Assembly (NCBI GenBank): GCA_034769895.1
Contig: CM068372.1
Location: 437,972,958-438,036,957 of the forward strand
Length of the DNA stretch: 64,000 nt
Direction: 5' to 3'
Origin: Magicicada septendecula
Lineage: Eukaryota > Arthropoda > Insecta > Hemiptera > Cicadidae
Made by a program: the position numbers and the translations under genes. A model generated the notes under the pieces. That model saw nothing but the letters and a program-made list of their open reading frames with translations, was not told the origin of the DNA and ran no database searches. Of this stretch, positions 10,955-21,855 are shown piece after piece (positions within the stretch are counted from its first letter, which is position 1; every line of letters begins with the position of its first letter).

Positions 10955-11135
10955 ATTCCTCTTGTCCAGCGTCGTTTCCAGACTTCAGTAATGTTCCTCT
11001 TGTCCAGCGCAGTCGCCTCTAGACTCCAGCGTCATCTCTCTTGTCCAGTGTCGTCACCTATAGGCTCCAGCGTCGTCTCGCTCTCTGGAACTAAGTCTTC
11101 AGCTCTCTCGCTCTCCGGAACTTCATTTTATTTCT
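10955..11135. repeat. Degenerate GC-richer tandem repeat
   Basis: CTCTTGTCCAG followed by a CGTC-like block occurs three times (near 10960, 10999 and 11038), alternating with CTCCAGCGTC segments. CTCTCKGGAACT then occurs twice. It stands out from the AT-rich flanks. The short plus-strand frame across it is repetitive and not a recognised protein. Confidence 0.55.
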
Positions 11136-11139
11136 TCTC

Positions 11140-12017
11140 GTGCTGTTTCGGACGTCAATTGATCATCTTATATGGATTTTCTTCTCGTGTAATTCTGTTA
11201 TTATTTAAAAATGATTGTATTTACAACTCAGTTACATAATTGTATGTAACTGGAAGGATGAAACTATTTACAAAAAAAATAAATACTCTGTGCGGACGGG
11301 CAGAAGCTCCCGCTGCAACTGTGGGTGGTCGAAAAAGATACAACTGTAGCGTGGCGTGTGTGTCCTATTTATACCCACGTCTTGGTTAACACCTGCAGTT
11401 GTACGAAATCGACATGTCTGAAATTGTCTCTGGGTTTGGTCCCCCCACTCCTTGTCAATTTCGCTATTTCTTATATTTCTGCGAATTGCAGAGTCCTATA
11501 AGTATACTCTTATACTCATCTTACAACTATTTTCACTACACATGTTCACTGTATTTTTGGACATTGCAACTTAACCCTTTCGCTCTGTACGCAGTTATTT
11601 TACCACTACACTCGTACGGTGTGTCCTTTTCACGTGGTTTTTGTACACAGTATTTAGTTAATTTTATTACATTTTATTGTGTTTTTGGATTTTACTCCTT
11701 ATTTATAGTTTATGAATAATTACGGAAAAACAGTAATTATGCAATTATTCATCTTGGGGTGGTAAACTCGCCTGCATAGACCTGCGTTACACACACTAGC
11801 AAAATACTGGTTTACACACCTTCAGTTACATTTGTGTGTGTGTGTACGTCGATTCAGGTCGAAACACCTGTTCATATTTTTGTCTGAGCCAAGCTTGCAA
11901 TCCCTGACATGCTTATTTCTAATACATTATTAATTATTTACAGTTTATTAGGTATATTTAAATTTTTATATTCAATGCTTAGTACAGCACTTATTTGTGC
12001 TGTCGCAATATATATAT
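11140..12017. other. No gene recognised
   Basis: Mixed sequence with a TATTTATA-like motif near 11367 and a (GT)n of about 7 units near 11831. No domain or transposon end could be supported. Confidence 0.45.
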
Positions 12018-13281
12018 TGTAACGTTCAGTTTTCTGACGTTAGCCCCACTGTTGGGTTCGTCAATTTGTAACGTTCAGTCAACATAATCCTCCTTATGTA
12101 TCCAGTGAATGTGGAAGGCCCCACTTTTGAGCGTCAATATGTAATATCAAAACAAATTAGTATCTCTTACTAATAAAGTATAACCTGTTTTATTTTTAAA
12201 TAGAGGATTATTCATCTGAACCTCAGGGTCAACATACAATTTACATATAGAACAAACAATACAACTTTGATGCATGAGACTCGGTATTACAGTGTTGTTA
12301 ATGTCGGTTGAATGTTTGTGGGTCCTTTTAAACTACTATTAACTACAACAAAAAACTCTTATAATTAACAACCATTTTCATAATAGTGCACTAACGCAAG
12401 TCACAATTATTATTATTATTTATTTGTTTATTGTTTATTCAGTTATTGTTTTTGTGGTATGATCTCACCAACTTTGCAGGTTTCACAATGGATTCATTCG
12501 TTGATTCCGCTCCTGGACACCTGGTTTTTCGCTCTCTCTCTATCAAAACATCACTCCTTTAGGTCCCGGGTTGGTTCTCCTGGTCATCTCAGCTTCCACC
12601 GGTCCTCAATTTCTATCAACTCAGCAGTCACTTATCTTAAACGTTCTCTTGCAATTCACAATTTTTTTTTAACAATAATCTTCTTCACTCAGAACATTAA
12701 TTTCATTAGTTAAAGGCCATGGCTATATTTTTTATGGGTCACAGGTTCGGTTTACCATTTCTAATTAGTAATATTCTGTTGACCTTTACTTTATTTTTCC
12801 TTCGTAACTATATTATTATAAGTTTTTTAACGTAAGAGTTTCTATCTTTTAAATTATTTACACTTGGTTTGATCTCACTATATGGGCTACATAACTGTTT
12901 CATATAGATTATATGTTTCATTCAATACTCATATTATAATAATGTTTAATCACTTTCCTTATATCTGATTTTTTCCCTTTTAAAGTCTATCACTGTTATT
13001 TTCACTTTCTAGCACTATCACACAACCTAACTTATATAATTATAGTTTGATTTATTATATTTGTAAAATTTATAACATTCACTGTTTGTAGTTCAATGAT
13101 ACAAAACAACTGTCTGAGGCACGCAGACCTCCTCATAGTTTTAATCTAATGCTTATGAACTAACAAATGTCTTTTTACTTATTTTCTAAGTTTAACATTT
13201 TTACCTTATAATTCTATTAATTAATCATTATTTACATGTTAACGAGTATGTTATGTTTTATGTTTAGTGAAACGACACGTT

Positions 13282-13284
<3 letters not shown>
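12018..13284 (-). mobile_element. Antisense LTR with primer-binding-site remnant
   Basis: The segment begins TGTAACG and ends CGTTACA, the TG...CA form typical of Gypsy-type LTRs. It is flanked by ATAT on both sides (12014-12017 and 13285-13288), consistent with a 4-bp target duplication inside an (AT)n tract. A second TGTAACGTTCAG starts at 12067. Between the two, the minus strand reads TTGACGAACCCAACAGTGG, resembling the primer-binding site that follows an LTR. The simplest reading is one LTR of about 1.2 kb plus a primer-site remnant and the last bases of the second LTR, with all coding sequence deleted. No gag or pol motif is present. Confidence 0.55.

Positions 13285-13314
<30 letters not shown>
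13285..13314. repeat. (AT)n microsatellite
   Basis: About 30 bp of alternating AT immediately after the LTR end. A shorter (AT)n abuts the other LTR end, as if the LTR had inserted into the tract. Confidence 0.9.
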
Positions 13315-13316
<2 letters not shown>

Positions 13317-15010
13317 CAATAGGTAGGATTTGCGAATGAATTATTAATTTAACTCTAAGCGTATGATGTTATGTTGCAATGAAAATTTGTCTAAGTAAAT
13401 CTTCGCTCATCTTCAGACATTGTATTATAGACAGTAAGATACATGTCAAATTTGTTAATTTAAGTTAAATTTTGACAGTAAAAAAAATAATTAGTGTTGT
13501 AAAGTAGTGCGAAAATATGCGTAGGCATATGGCGAATGCGCGTGTGCGGGTATGTATAACTATGTTACGAAATAATAATAAACAACAGATTAAATTAAAT
13601 AACTTTTGTGAATATAAAAATTCTAGCATGAGACTTACGCCAGAATACGCATAAATAAAATATGTATCGAGTGGTAATATTTGTTCTTAAATTAAAGAAC
13701 TAAATATATGAATTTTTTTATAAGGACAATTTTATGACCTCAAAGAAAAGTAATAAAATGAGAGTGGTTTTGTTTGCAAGATTAACTTTCTCCGTAGACA
13801 GTCTTTTGCAGGAAGAACGTTCTCTTTACTGAAAATGCAGAGAAAGGGAATTTCTCTCTCTTTGCCAACGAACGCTCATTTGGCTAAAATCTCATTTGAT
13901 TTTATTCTTCGAAGGATATAATTCAGTCTCGGTCTGATCTCGAAAACGCGTGGTCGTTGCTATCCGTTTAGACGATTGGTCTACAAAAACGCATGAACAC
14001 AAATCAGAAAGTTCGTGAGTAGATTGAATATCGAGTGCTAATTCGGTATAGTACAAGATTGTCCGTATAGACATTTGAAAGAACGCTTCAAGTTTCCTGG
14101 AGTATGGTATATTTTAATAACAGAATGTCACAATTAAAATTAATTCATTAGAAATTGTAGAAGTACCCAACCCGAGAACGACCCTGAACGCCGGACGACA
14201 GGAGGGAGATCGCCTACAAGACTGGATCATCGACATCTCATCATCCATCGTAAAGGGAAGTGAAATTATTTGTTATAAACTTCATTAAAAAACACTCATA
14301 AAGACAAAAGAACTCATATAAATAAAATATTTATGTATCATAGTATAGGAGAAATTTATTTTAAAATTGTAAAAGAAAAAGTAAAAGAGACAGTTAATTA
14401 ATTTTATTTTGTTATAAGAAACAATTTTAAATTATTAGTGCATTTAAAAAAAATCATTAATAAATCCGAAGCATTCCAATATTTGATATAAACGACTACT
14501 TATTCTATGCGACCCTAACAATACACAACACACACACACAAATACACATGCGCAATAAGATGCCAACAACGCAACTTCGGTGGAGCTAAAAAAAATCATT
14601 TACGACTAATACTGTTTCTTCGATTGAAGGTCGTTAAAGGTTAAAGAAAGGGAGGCAGTTACAGATTAGACAGTTTGTTGAGGGGGGCAGGCGTGACACT
14701 GAGCGCAAGGATATGCGACACTATCTACTACAAGTATCCGTTTAACCTGCGATGACGAAAACAAAATACAGTAGAAAGTTGGTAATTCATCAGACTCTAT
14801 AATTCGTCACCACAGCAAATTTACCCCGCTACAGTTCAGAGGAAGTAAATAGCGATACATTGTGCACGAATTGAACTTTTTTGAGTGTATAAGTTTGAAC
14901 ATGTAAAAATTAATTATGCCCGCATTTAATCTATTAGAAACAACAAAATTTAAATGCTCGATCAGCAGCTGCAGGCTGTCATTAGTGTCTGACATTAACC
15001 TTACGGTTTA
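13315..15010. other. AT-rich, no gene recognised
   Basis: Long AT-rich stretch. Short frames at 13892-14074 and 14807-14995 (minus) show no domain. Nothing else is supported. Confidence 0.5.
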
Positions 15011-15014
15011 GGTA

Positions 15015-15292
15015 GATAAATCAGATGCAGGATACGAAATTTTTAATGACGGTGATATCATTGAAGCAGTAAATAAAGAGGATTTACAGCGAAGACTACA
15101 CTTAACAGCGAGGAAGATAATGACGACGAAGAAATGTCTGTCGACGACGCCACAGTTCCCAGCAACATGTACCTAACGAACATGTTAGGTACATGTATTG
15201 TGTACTGCAAAAGGAAAAAGTAGCCGACCTCTCTGAACTGATTGTTATGAGACAAGTGCGTGACCTGGCTGCTGCAGAAGTAAGGGAAAAAT
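15015..15292 (+). pseudogene. Possible pogo/Tigger-type transposase C-terminal relic
   Basis: Frame pieces read DAGYEIFNDGDIIEAVNKED, then (shifted) SEEDNDDEEMSVDDATVP, then KEKVADLSELIVMRQVRD followed by a stop at 15290-15292. The order of an IIEAV-like helix, an acidic linker and a final helix ending in an R-D motif matches the tail of pogo/Tigger/jerky-type transposases as I know them. Two frame breaks and a short hairpin lie inside. The DDE core is not present. The assignment rests on pattern only. Confidence 0.4.
15165..15196. repeat. Perfect 13-bp inverted repeat (hairpin)
   Basis: ACATGTACCTAAC, a 6-nt spacer, then GTTAGGTACATGT. It sits inside the pogo-like relic, and the right arm seems to interrupt the expected coding order. 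Confidence 0.9.
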
Positions 15293-15471
15293 AGTCCAGC
15301 GTGAAATTGCGCAATTTTTTATAGTGCCTAATGTAAATTTTTGTGAGTAATTTTTAAGTACACGGCACGTTCTGTAGTTAATTGAAACGCTCATATACTG
15401 TGATGTTTATTGTTCATAAAAATGTACTTGTGCCTTAGCTGTGTGTATAGGTGTGTAATATAAAATAAGTT

Positions 15472-15715
15472 CTTGGATTTCGTTGTCCATGACGTGTCCG
15501 TTAATTAACTAAATATAATTAAATCACTACCGACTCGGAACACAAAGTTTTTTATGGGTAAAAACGTACAAGTTTTACTTTATAGCCTGGACCAGTTTTA
15601 GCTTTTAAAAAGCTTCTACGGAGGCTGCCGCTGGGAGCACTGTCCGTTTTGTTCTTGGCGACGGTATCGACTTTTGAAGGATCGATGTTGTGTGTATGGG
15701 GTGTGATATGTTCCT
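15472..15715 (-). mobile_element. Penelope-like element 3' end, antisense arm
   Basis: Read on the minus strand, this matches the 3' end of the copy at 19102-19790: the HITPHTHNI-like coding end, the KTDSAPSG segment, a non-coding end with GCGAAAACTGG-like and GTTTTTACCCATAAAAAA motifs, and the terminal GACACGTCATGGACAACGAA. It is the left arm of a head-to-head pair and preserves the complete 3' terminus. Confidence 0.8.
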
Positions 15716-16000
15716 AAACGAACAGACACAATTCAGATCACACGGATTATTCGAACTCCTAAACCAACAGACACAATTCAAATCACACGCATTATTCGAA
15801 CATATCACACCCCACACACACAACATATATCCTTCAAAAGTCGATACCGTCGCCAACAACAAGACGGACAGTGCTCCCAGTGGCAGCCTCTGAAGAAGCT
15901 TTTTAAAAGCGAAAACTGGTTCAGCCTATAAGGTAAAACTTTTACGTTTTTACCCATAAAAAATTTGTGTTCCGAATCGGTAGTGATTTAATTATACTTA
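15716..16000 (+). mobile_element. Penelope-like element 3' end, sense arm
   Basis: The plus-strand frame reads LNEQTQFRSHGLFELLNQQ, then TQFKSHALFEHITPHTHNI and NKTDSAPSGSL before a stop. A segment of about 17 residues (LN.QTQF.SH.LFE) is therefore duplicated in tandem. The following non-coding tail matches the antisense arm and the copies at 19414 and 56871, but stops before the terminal GACACGTCATGG motif. There is no reverse transcriptase or GIY-YIG core in this arm. Confidence 0.8.
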
Positions 16001-16440
16001 TTTAAAATAAACATTTTGTAATGGAAGTGAAATAAGTACCATACTGTAACGCGATTCAATAACATCACATCTAACTTGAAAATTCCAAACTTTATATGCA
16101 GTGTACTTGTAATTAATTATACCATTTATTTTTAATCGCGTGTTTTTTTTTTATTATTCCGTAATTCGTCTATTTCACAGTTCCTCGCCCCGTCTTACCC
16201 AAACGTGACGAACTAGCGAGTTTCTGCTGTAGTTGGTTCTGTTTGCCATCGACATAACAAATAGTATGGATGGTGGACAGCAACTGGTTGCCGATGGTGA
16301 TCTATTTGGTATTGTGCTAGCCCATTATTTTAAATGATTTAGTTTTACCTGGATAAAACAACTACTGTGACCACGATTTACACCTTTACGGCGACCCGCC
16401 CGGTGTCTTGACGGTCTATCCTTACATTCGACTATGTGCT
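16001..16440. other. No gene recognised
   Basis: Mixed sequence with a poly-T run near 16143. No supported feature. Confidence 0.45.
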
Positions 16441-16739
16441 TGTTCTTTCCAAGTTAATGGGATATGGAGAATGCGTCACAATGAGGGGAGCTATTCATGG
16501 GCAGGACATATAATTAGGATGGAAAGCAACCTAAGGTACTGTTAGTCAAATCGAGGGTAGAAGGCCTGTTGGAAGACCCAAGAAACGCTGGATTGACGCA
16601 GTGGCGAGGGATGCTGATAATTTACTTAAAATAAAACGATGGACATCGATCGCTCGCCAAGGACAGGGAAAAATGGAGGCGGATTATTATGGAGGCTAAG
16701 GTTCGACTTCGAACTGTAACGCCATAGAAGAAGAAGATG
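16440..16739 (+). pseudogene. LINE C-terminal relic with GAA tail
   Basis: Frame pieces read NGIWRMRHNEGSYSWAGHII, RMESN, then GRRPVGRPKKRWIDAVARDA and DNLLKIKRWTSIA, ending just before GAAGAAGAAGA. This is the GH..RM ... GRPKKRW ... W C-terminal module common to many insect LINEs, in a different family from the 3150 copy. Polymerase motifs are absent. The GAA tail directly follows the last recognisable coding segment. Confidence 0.8.
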
Positions 16740-16814
16740 TGCTTGCTCTTACTGTTGACGGCTACGGGTGCAATTCCTTTGGGATCCGAACAGACAATTC
16801 GCCTACTCCCTGAT

Positions 16815-16999
16815 GGTAGAAGAAGAAGAAGAAGAATAAGAAGAAAAAGAAGACTGTTGACGGCAGAAAATAATCACTAAATAAAGACAGACGCACGGAG
16901 ATAAACCAAACTCGCAGACAGAACGAATGGTGGGGGGATGGAGAGAGGGAGAGAGAGAGAGAGGGAGAGAGAGAGAGAGAGAGAGAGAGTGAGAGAGAG
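16815..16999. repeat. (GAA)n-like and (AG)n microsatellites
   Basis: A short imperfect GAA tract lies near 16818-16850 and an AG tract of about 58 bp lies at 16941-16999. The serine/leucine-rich frames on the minus strand come from these tracts. Confidence 0.9.
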
Positions 17000-17454
17000 C
17001 TAGTGTATGAGGGGTGCGTATCTGTCGGCAACCAATTCGCGTCTCACTACGTGACCGAAATGTTTCCCGACGCCGCGGCGTATTGCGGTGCAGAGAGAAA
17101 TTCCGGAGAGAATATAACCTCATCAAATCACCTGATAGTCGGTCCCCCACAAAACAACCGTCCGCCCCCCCCTACTCGCATCTACTGATGACTAATCACG
17201 GGAAAATCTCTACGTTTCATTCGTAAATTTTTGTTTATTTTATGTGGAAAGTGCGCGCGAGTGTGTGGAGGGGCATTAGGTGTGTAACAAAATTAAAGAC
17301 AATATTATCAAGGTAGTATCAAAGTGGTATTATAAAGTCTTTTCGAGGTCTTTTTTTTTATAGGCCCTATGTTTTTAAAAAATTATTAAATTGTTGAATT
17401 TGGTTGGCTCTGTGTGAATCTCTTATGCACAATTGCTTGCCGTATAACATCATC

Positions 17455-18180
17455 TATATATATATAAAACTCAAAGTCTGAGGATTTATGGGTACTGAAT
17501 ACAAATCCACACCGTTACACTGATTACCACCAAAGTTTGTACAGGTAACCTTTGAAACACGGAGAAAAATACTGTCTAACTTGGAATTTGATATTCTACC
17601 CCGTTCGGACGATTTAGGCCTTTTTAATTATGCCTTTTTGTTGATGCGTATAAAGATGGCAACAACACCATGGAGACCAGAATTAATTACCGTAGTAACA
17701 AGTAAATAAACAAATGATATTTAGCGGCATCAGAACTGTACCTTTATCCATTCCTGCAGTACATTTTCAATGTTTTATATAGTATGCGATTGTATGGATA
17801 TATTATGATGTAGAAAAGAAGAAGTGTACTAGTTGTAAATTGTCCTATTACTTAATGCAAAGCGAAAATACGTGTTGTTTTCATTTATGAGGTTAGGTAA
17901 CAACGGTTTTTGGTTTTTAGTTTACTGCTGAAATAAAAGCCATGGTTGAGGAAAACATAACGTTTAATGTGTTATACAATGCTTATAACACAGTAACGCT
18001 TAAAATAAAGAATTTAGCGTTTTTGATCTAACAAGTACTTTATAAATATCTCCAAAGGCTTTATAAACGGGTACTTTTAAATCTCAAAAGGCTGTAAGTG
18101 TTGAAAACAGCTTTGGAGAGAATTTGACTAATGAGTGCAAAATTGATATAGCCTACGAGCTGACAGAACGCTGCACTGTT
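17455..18180 (+). repeat. Dispersed repeat family C, copy 1
   Basis: Positions about 17880-18170 match, in inverse orientation, 29380-29690. Shared blocks include CATGGTTGAGGAAAACATAA, AACGTTTAATGTGTTATACA, CTCCAAAGGCTTTATAAACG and ACGAGCTGACAGAACGC. The left part (from TATATATATAAAAC at about 17455) is not covered by the second copy. There is no coding potential. Ends and family are unknown; the other copy ends in a CCCGCGGCTTTGCACGCG motif. Confidence 0.65.
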
Positions 18181-19100
18181 TAGAACCTGGGCTTCATCGG
18201 GCTCCGACCTGGACAACGCACACAAACCATGGCGCGAGACGTCCCTCGCATCATCTGTCTGTCTGTTAAAGAGATCTTAAAATTCCTACAGTCAAAAAGG
18301 AATTAAAATAACGTTGGCAAGAACATGAACAACGACTATGTGAGACCATGCAGCTATTGGACAACTACGAAGGCTGAAAAGAACTAAACGTTTGAGTGAT
18401 GTAGGGTTACTAATGCAAAAGAATTGTATTGTGTGTCGTTTATGGATTGACGATTGATAAGGGAGTAATTTTGTAACTTATGTTCAGCTTAAGTTTAAAC
18501 TGATTTTATTTTTAAGGCAAAAAGTGCTGAAACAAAAAACAGCTAGGTGCAATACAACGAGGAAACTAAAATATTATATTATTCTGACACAACGGTGAGT
18601 GTTAAAAAATGCTAGCAGAGATTGTGGTGAGTTGGAGATACAACAAGTATATAAATGGGGCGAACGAGATCGGAGAGATCCGGACGAACTGACACGGGTG
18701 TCGCAGAGGCCAGCTTCTGTACCTTTCAAACAGGAAAATGTCAAAACGAAGAATATTGAAGGCACGTCAACCGATACTATATTAATTGAATTTTGTTGGC
18801 TGCTGCAAATTTCATCATGTCACAGAAAATTAACAGTTCCCAATTCTGTAGCCATGGTACAGAAACTGTCATGTGATCTTTTAATGTGAGATTTAAATTG
18901 TCATCTGCGAAATTAGTGACTATTCAGAAGTTACTGTTCAGTTAAAAGCACGAGAAGAAAAGTGGAAAGAAGGATGGATGAAAAACCAGGAAATCTTTTA
19001 ATACATCTGTTTGAAAGTACATTATGCTATCCAAAATTGTTTAAAAGTGTTGCATAAAAAACAACTGACAAAAACAGAAAACAACACGTTCATAACATTA
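18181..19100. other. No gene recognised
   Basis: Contains a 96-codon plus-strand frame (18599-18889) with no domain I recognise. The rest is AT-rich, with no transposon ends identified. Confidence 0.4.
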
Positions 19101-19101
19101 A

Positions 19102-19790
19102 CACTTCAATAACCACAATGAAAAAATAGCCCATAAATTTAAAAAAGCAGGATACAGAATTCCATACAAAACTACAAACAAAACAGAACACACACTATCA
19201 AAACACACGCACAAAGAACAAAACAAATTTGATTTACCTGGTATTTACAAACTAAACTGTTCAGACTCTAACAAATTCTACATAGGCCAGACAGGATGTC
19301 GCTTCAAACAGAGATACATTGAACACACAAAGGCAGTATACTCCACCACCGAATCCACCTTTGCAAAGCACCGCATTGAAAGCAAACCACACATACACAA
19401 ACATAAACGCTAACATGGATATTCTACACGTACACACAAAAGGCTGAAAACTAGACACTCTTGAACAACTAGAAATATACAAACACACAAAAACACATAA
19501 AAACGACATCCTAAACGAACAGACACAATTCAAATCACACGTATTATTCGAACATATCACACCGCACACACACAACATCGATCTTTCAAACGACGGCGCC
19601 GTCACGAAGAACAAGACGGACAGCGCTCCTAGTGGCAGGGTCTGACGAACCTTATAATAAGCGAAAACTGGTTCAGGCTATAAGGTAAAAATTTTACGTT
19701 TTTACCATTAAAAACTTTTTGTTCCGAGTCTGTAGTGGTATACTTATAATTAGTTAATCAACAGACACGTCATGGACAACAAAATCCAAG
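19102..19790 (+). pseudogene. Penelope-like element: GIY-YIG endonuclease relic and 3' end
   Basis: An open stretch from 19102 to 19413 reads EKIAHKFKKAGYRIPYKTTN, then KFDLPGIYKLNC, NKFYIGQTGCRFKQRYIEHT and FAKHRIESKPH. GIY and YIG are present and spaced as in GIY-YIG nucleases, with the arginine of the RFKQRY segment in the catalytic position. This is the C-terminal endonuclease that Penelope-like elements use for insertion. After a stop and frameshift the frame continues as KLDTLEQLEIYKHTKTHKND, then ILNEQTQFKSHVLFEHI. The reverse transcriptase is missing, so the copy is 5'-truncated and dead. Its non-coding 3' end reaches 19790. Confidence 0.88.
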
Positions 19791-19990
19791 ATTGTACACA
19801 GAAGAATCAGGAAACGCTTCAAGTTTTTGAAAGAAAGGTCCTGCAAAAGATCGACGGCCCAATTACAGGAAGCTAGGAGAATACGTTGTAGTCGGAAAAC
19901 TGAAATAATTGTAAGGACCACAGCCTGGTAAATTATGTCACGCTGAAAACACTTAGGTGAGGAGTGCGCATAGAAAAGAGAAGAAACCAT
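19791..19990 (+). pseudogene. LINE relic fragment
   Basis: A short frame QETLQVFERKVLQKIDGPI matches a conserved segment (LQVFERKVLRKIYGP) of insect LINE C-termini. It directly abuts the Penelope-like 3' end. What follows is degraded and ends in uncharacterised sequence. Confidence 0.55.
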
Positions 19991-20829
19991 TCATTACACA
20001 GTGACAATTTCTGAGAAATAAGGGAAGTGTTCATGAACAGGGTGGCGGTAAGGATGCAAGAGAATTAATGGATGTCAGTCATCAGAAGTCGCAGTCTCAA
20101 AATAAGATGCTTGTTGACGAATTTCGGGAAGAAAAAAATATATTTGGCCAACGTAAGTTTGCATTAAGTAAAACAAATCTGATAATTTCTTATAATGTTT
20201 TATTAAGTAGCGACAAAAGGTATTAAAAGTAACGTACATTTGTAACTACATTGAATAACATGTCACACGGTGTTTGTAAGTAGAGGTGAAGTAGTAAGAC
20301 ATGAAATGTTTCGCGCAGATCATAGCGGGGAACAGGAAAGGCAGTGGTGGAAGTGGAGTGAGCACACACCAACCATGCAGCAGTTTCAAACACAAAATTA
20401 TAGCTCCAAAAATAAAGAGTGAAAGCTACGCATACGCAGCGATATTTTTCACACTGCGCAACCAGATTTCCGTTTCTTGTATAATTATTTTAATTGTACG
20501 TTCACCTTAATGTGCGACAAAAGTAGGCGTCTGGTCAATGTTACAGTGAAGATGGTAAACGAAATTCTATAACACGGGGATAGAATGGGATGCGAAGTTG
20601 ATTTGTCGGATCTACCTTAACAAAACTCTTCTTTCTGTTCATCTGCTTCCATCCTCTATAGAGACAGGCTTGCCCTTCTAGATCTGTCCTATACCTTCCA
20701 TCATTTACTCCCATATAATTTTGGTTAATGTGTAATTACATATAATGACAACAGTTATTATGTTTATTATTTGACAGAACAGAAACAATTATATGAGTAA
20801 AGATTAAAATAAACACTGGCATTAATTGG
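19991..20829. other. No gene recognised
   Basis: A 69-codon plus-strand frame at 20301-20510 (MKCFAQIIAGNRKGSG...) has no recognised domain. Nothing else is supported. Confidence 0.4.
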
Positions 20830-21096
20830 TACAATCATTATAAAAAAGCATCCAGATCCTGGGACATGTGGACGATAATGTCATAATAGATAGGTCACAG
20901 AAAGCAGTGAAGAACGCCTTTCTAGATTTAAATAAAGAAGCTTTGCTGTGGTTTTGATAGACAATGAGCAGAAGACAAACGTGGTGGTTGTTGAGAAAGA
21001 AGAAAGAAACGGTCAGCCATCTTTGTATTTGGAAAATACCAATTTCAGACAGACTCATTAACAGACCGAGCTGTGAATTACGCAGAAGAAGAAGAA

Positions 21097-21127
<31 letters not shown>

Positions 21128-21785
21128 AAGAAGAAGAAGAAGAAGAAGAAGAAGAAGAAGAAGAAGAAGAAGAAGAAGACGATTAACAATAATTATAACA
21201 ACAACAAGAAATTCTGATGAGAATTTTAGCTGGTAACAGATCACGTTTTCCACTAAGGGCGATTTTGAGAAACCGTTTAGTGACAAGGACAAAATCTAGG
21301 ACTACACAGAACGCTCATCCGACGTGTAGTTACATACGCTAACGAAATATGGACTATCAAAGAGAACGCATGGGAAAATTTTGACAGGCCTGGAGGAGAA
21401 AGTCTGTGAAGAATAATCGTTTCAACCAGTGAATGGCTGTAGAAGCTGGTACCAAAAAAAAATAGTGAAGTTATATTAGCTATATACAGGTCCCCCATTT
21501 TCTGCACACGTACAAATATAGCGAATGAAATGGTATGACCATGAACAACGTATGTATGGATGCAAGGCGACAGGTAAAAAATGTCTTTTAACGATCCTGT
21601 TTTTGTCAATAGTCAATAGAGGGAAAGGTCTTCCTAGAACAAGACGGAGGTGACGTTGAGGAAGGCATCGAAAGATAGGGCATCGGCTTTGTTGAAACAG
21701 GATTCAAGAACGCCATCCGTCCATGCTGGAAGAAGTAGAATAAAAAGAAGAAGGATGAGGAGGAGGAGGAGGAGAAGGAGGAGAC
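20830..21785 (+). pseudogene. LINE relic interrupted by a GAA tract
   Basis: Frame pieces, in LINE order, are KAVKNAFLDLNKEAL (thumb side), a degraded nuclease-linker segment ending in SDRLINRPSCELR, then after a GAA tract MRILAGNRSRFPLRAILRN (matching R.LAGN.CYFSL..IL.S), then a weak GK..PRTR segment at about 21615-21650. Stops and frameshifts abound. The copy has GAA tracts at two places, one within the coding order and one at the 3' end. Catalytic palm motifs are missing. Confidence 0.7.
21084..21179. repeat. (GAA)n microsatellite inside a LINE relic
   Basis: About 96 bp of nearly perfect GAA/AGA. It separates two parts of one LINE reading order, so it expanded inside the element. The poly-arginine and poly-leucine frames over it are artefacts. 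Confidence 0.95.
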
Positions 21786-21855
21786 GGAGAAGAAGAAGAA
21801 GAAGAAGAAGAAGAAGAAGAAGAAGAAGAAGAAGAAGAAGAAGAAGAAGAAGAAA
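21745..21855. repeat. (GAA/GGA)n microsatellite at LINE 3' end
   Basis: An imperfect GAA-GGA lead-in, then about 68 bp of clean GAA. It lies between the LINE relic and repeat family B copy 1. Confidence 0.93.

Noticed and set aside
20822-21292. Polyleucine/polyarginine frames near 21.1 kb, and similar ones at 21.7, 26.0 and 62.6 kb
   Set aside because: They read through (GAA)n tracts; the real content is a LINE relic.
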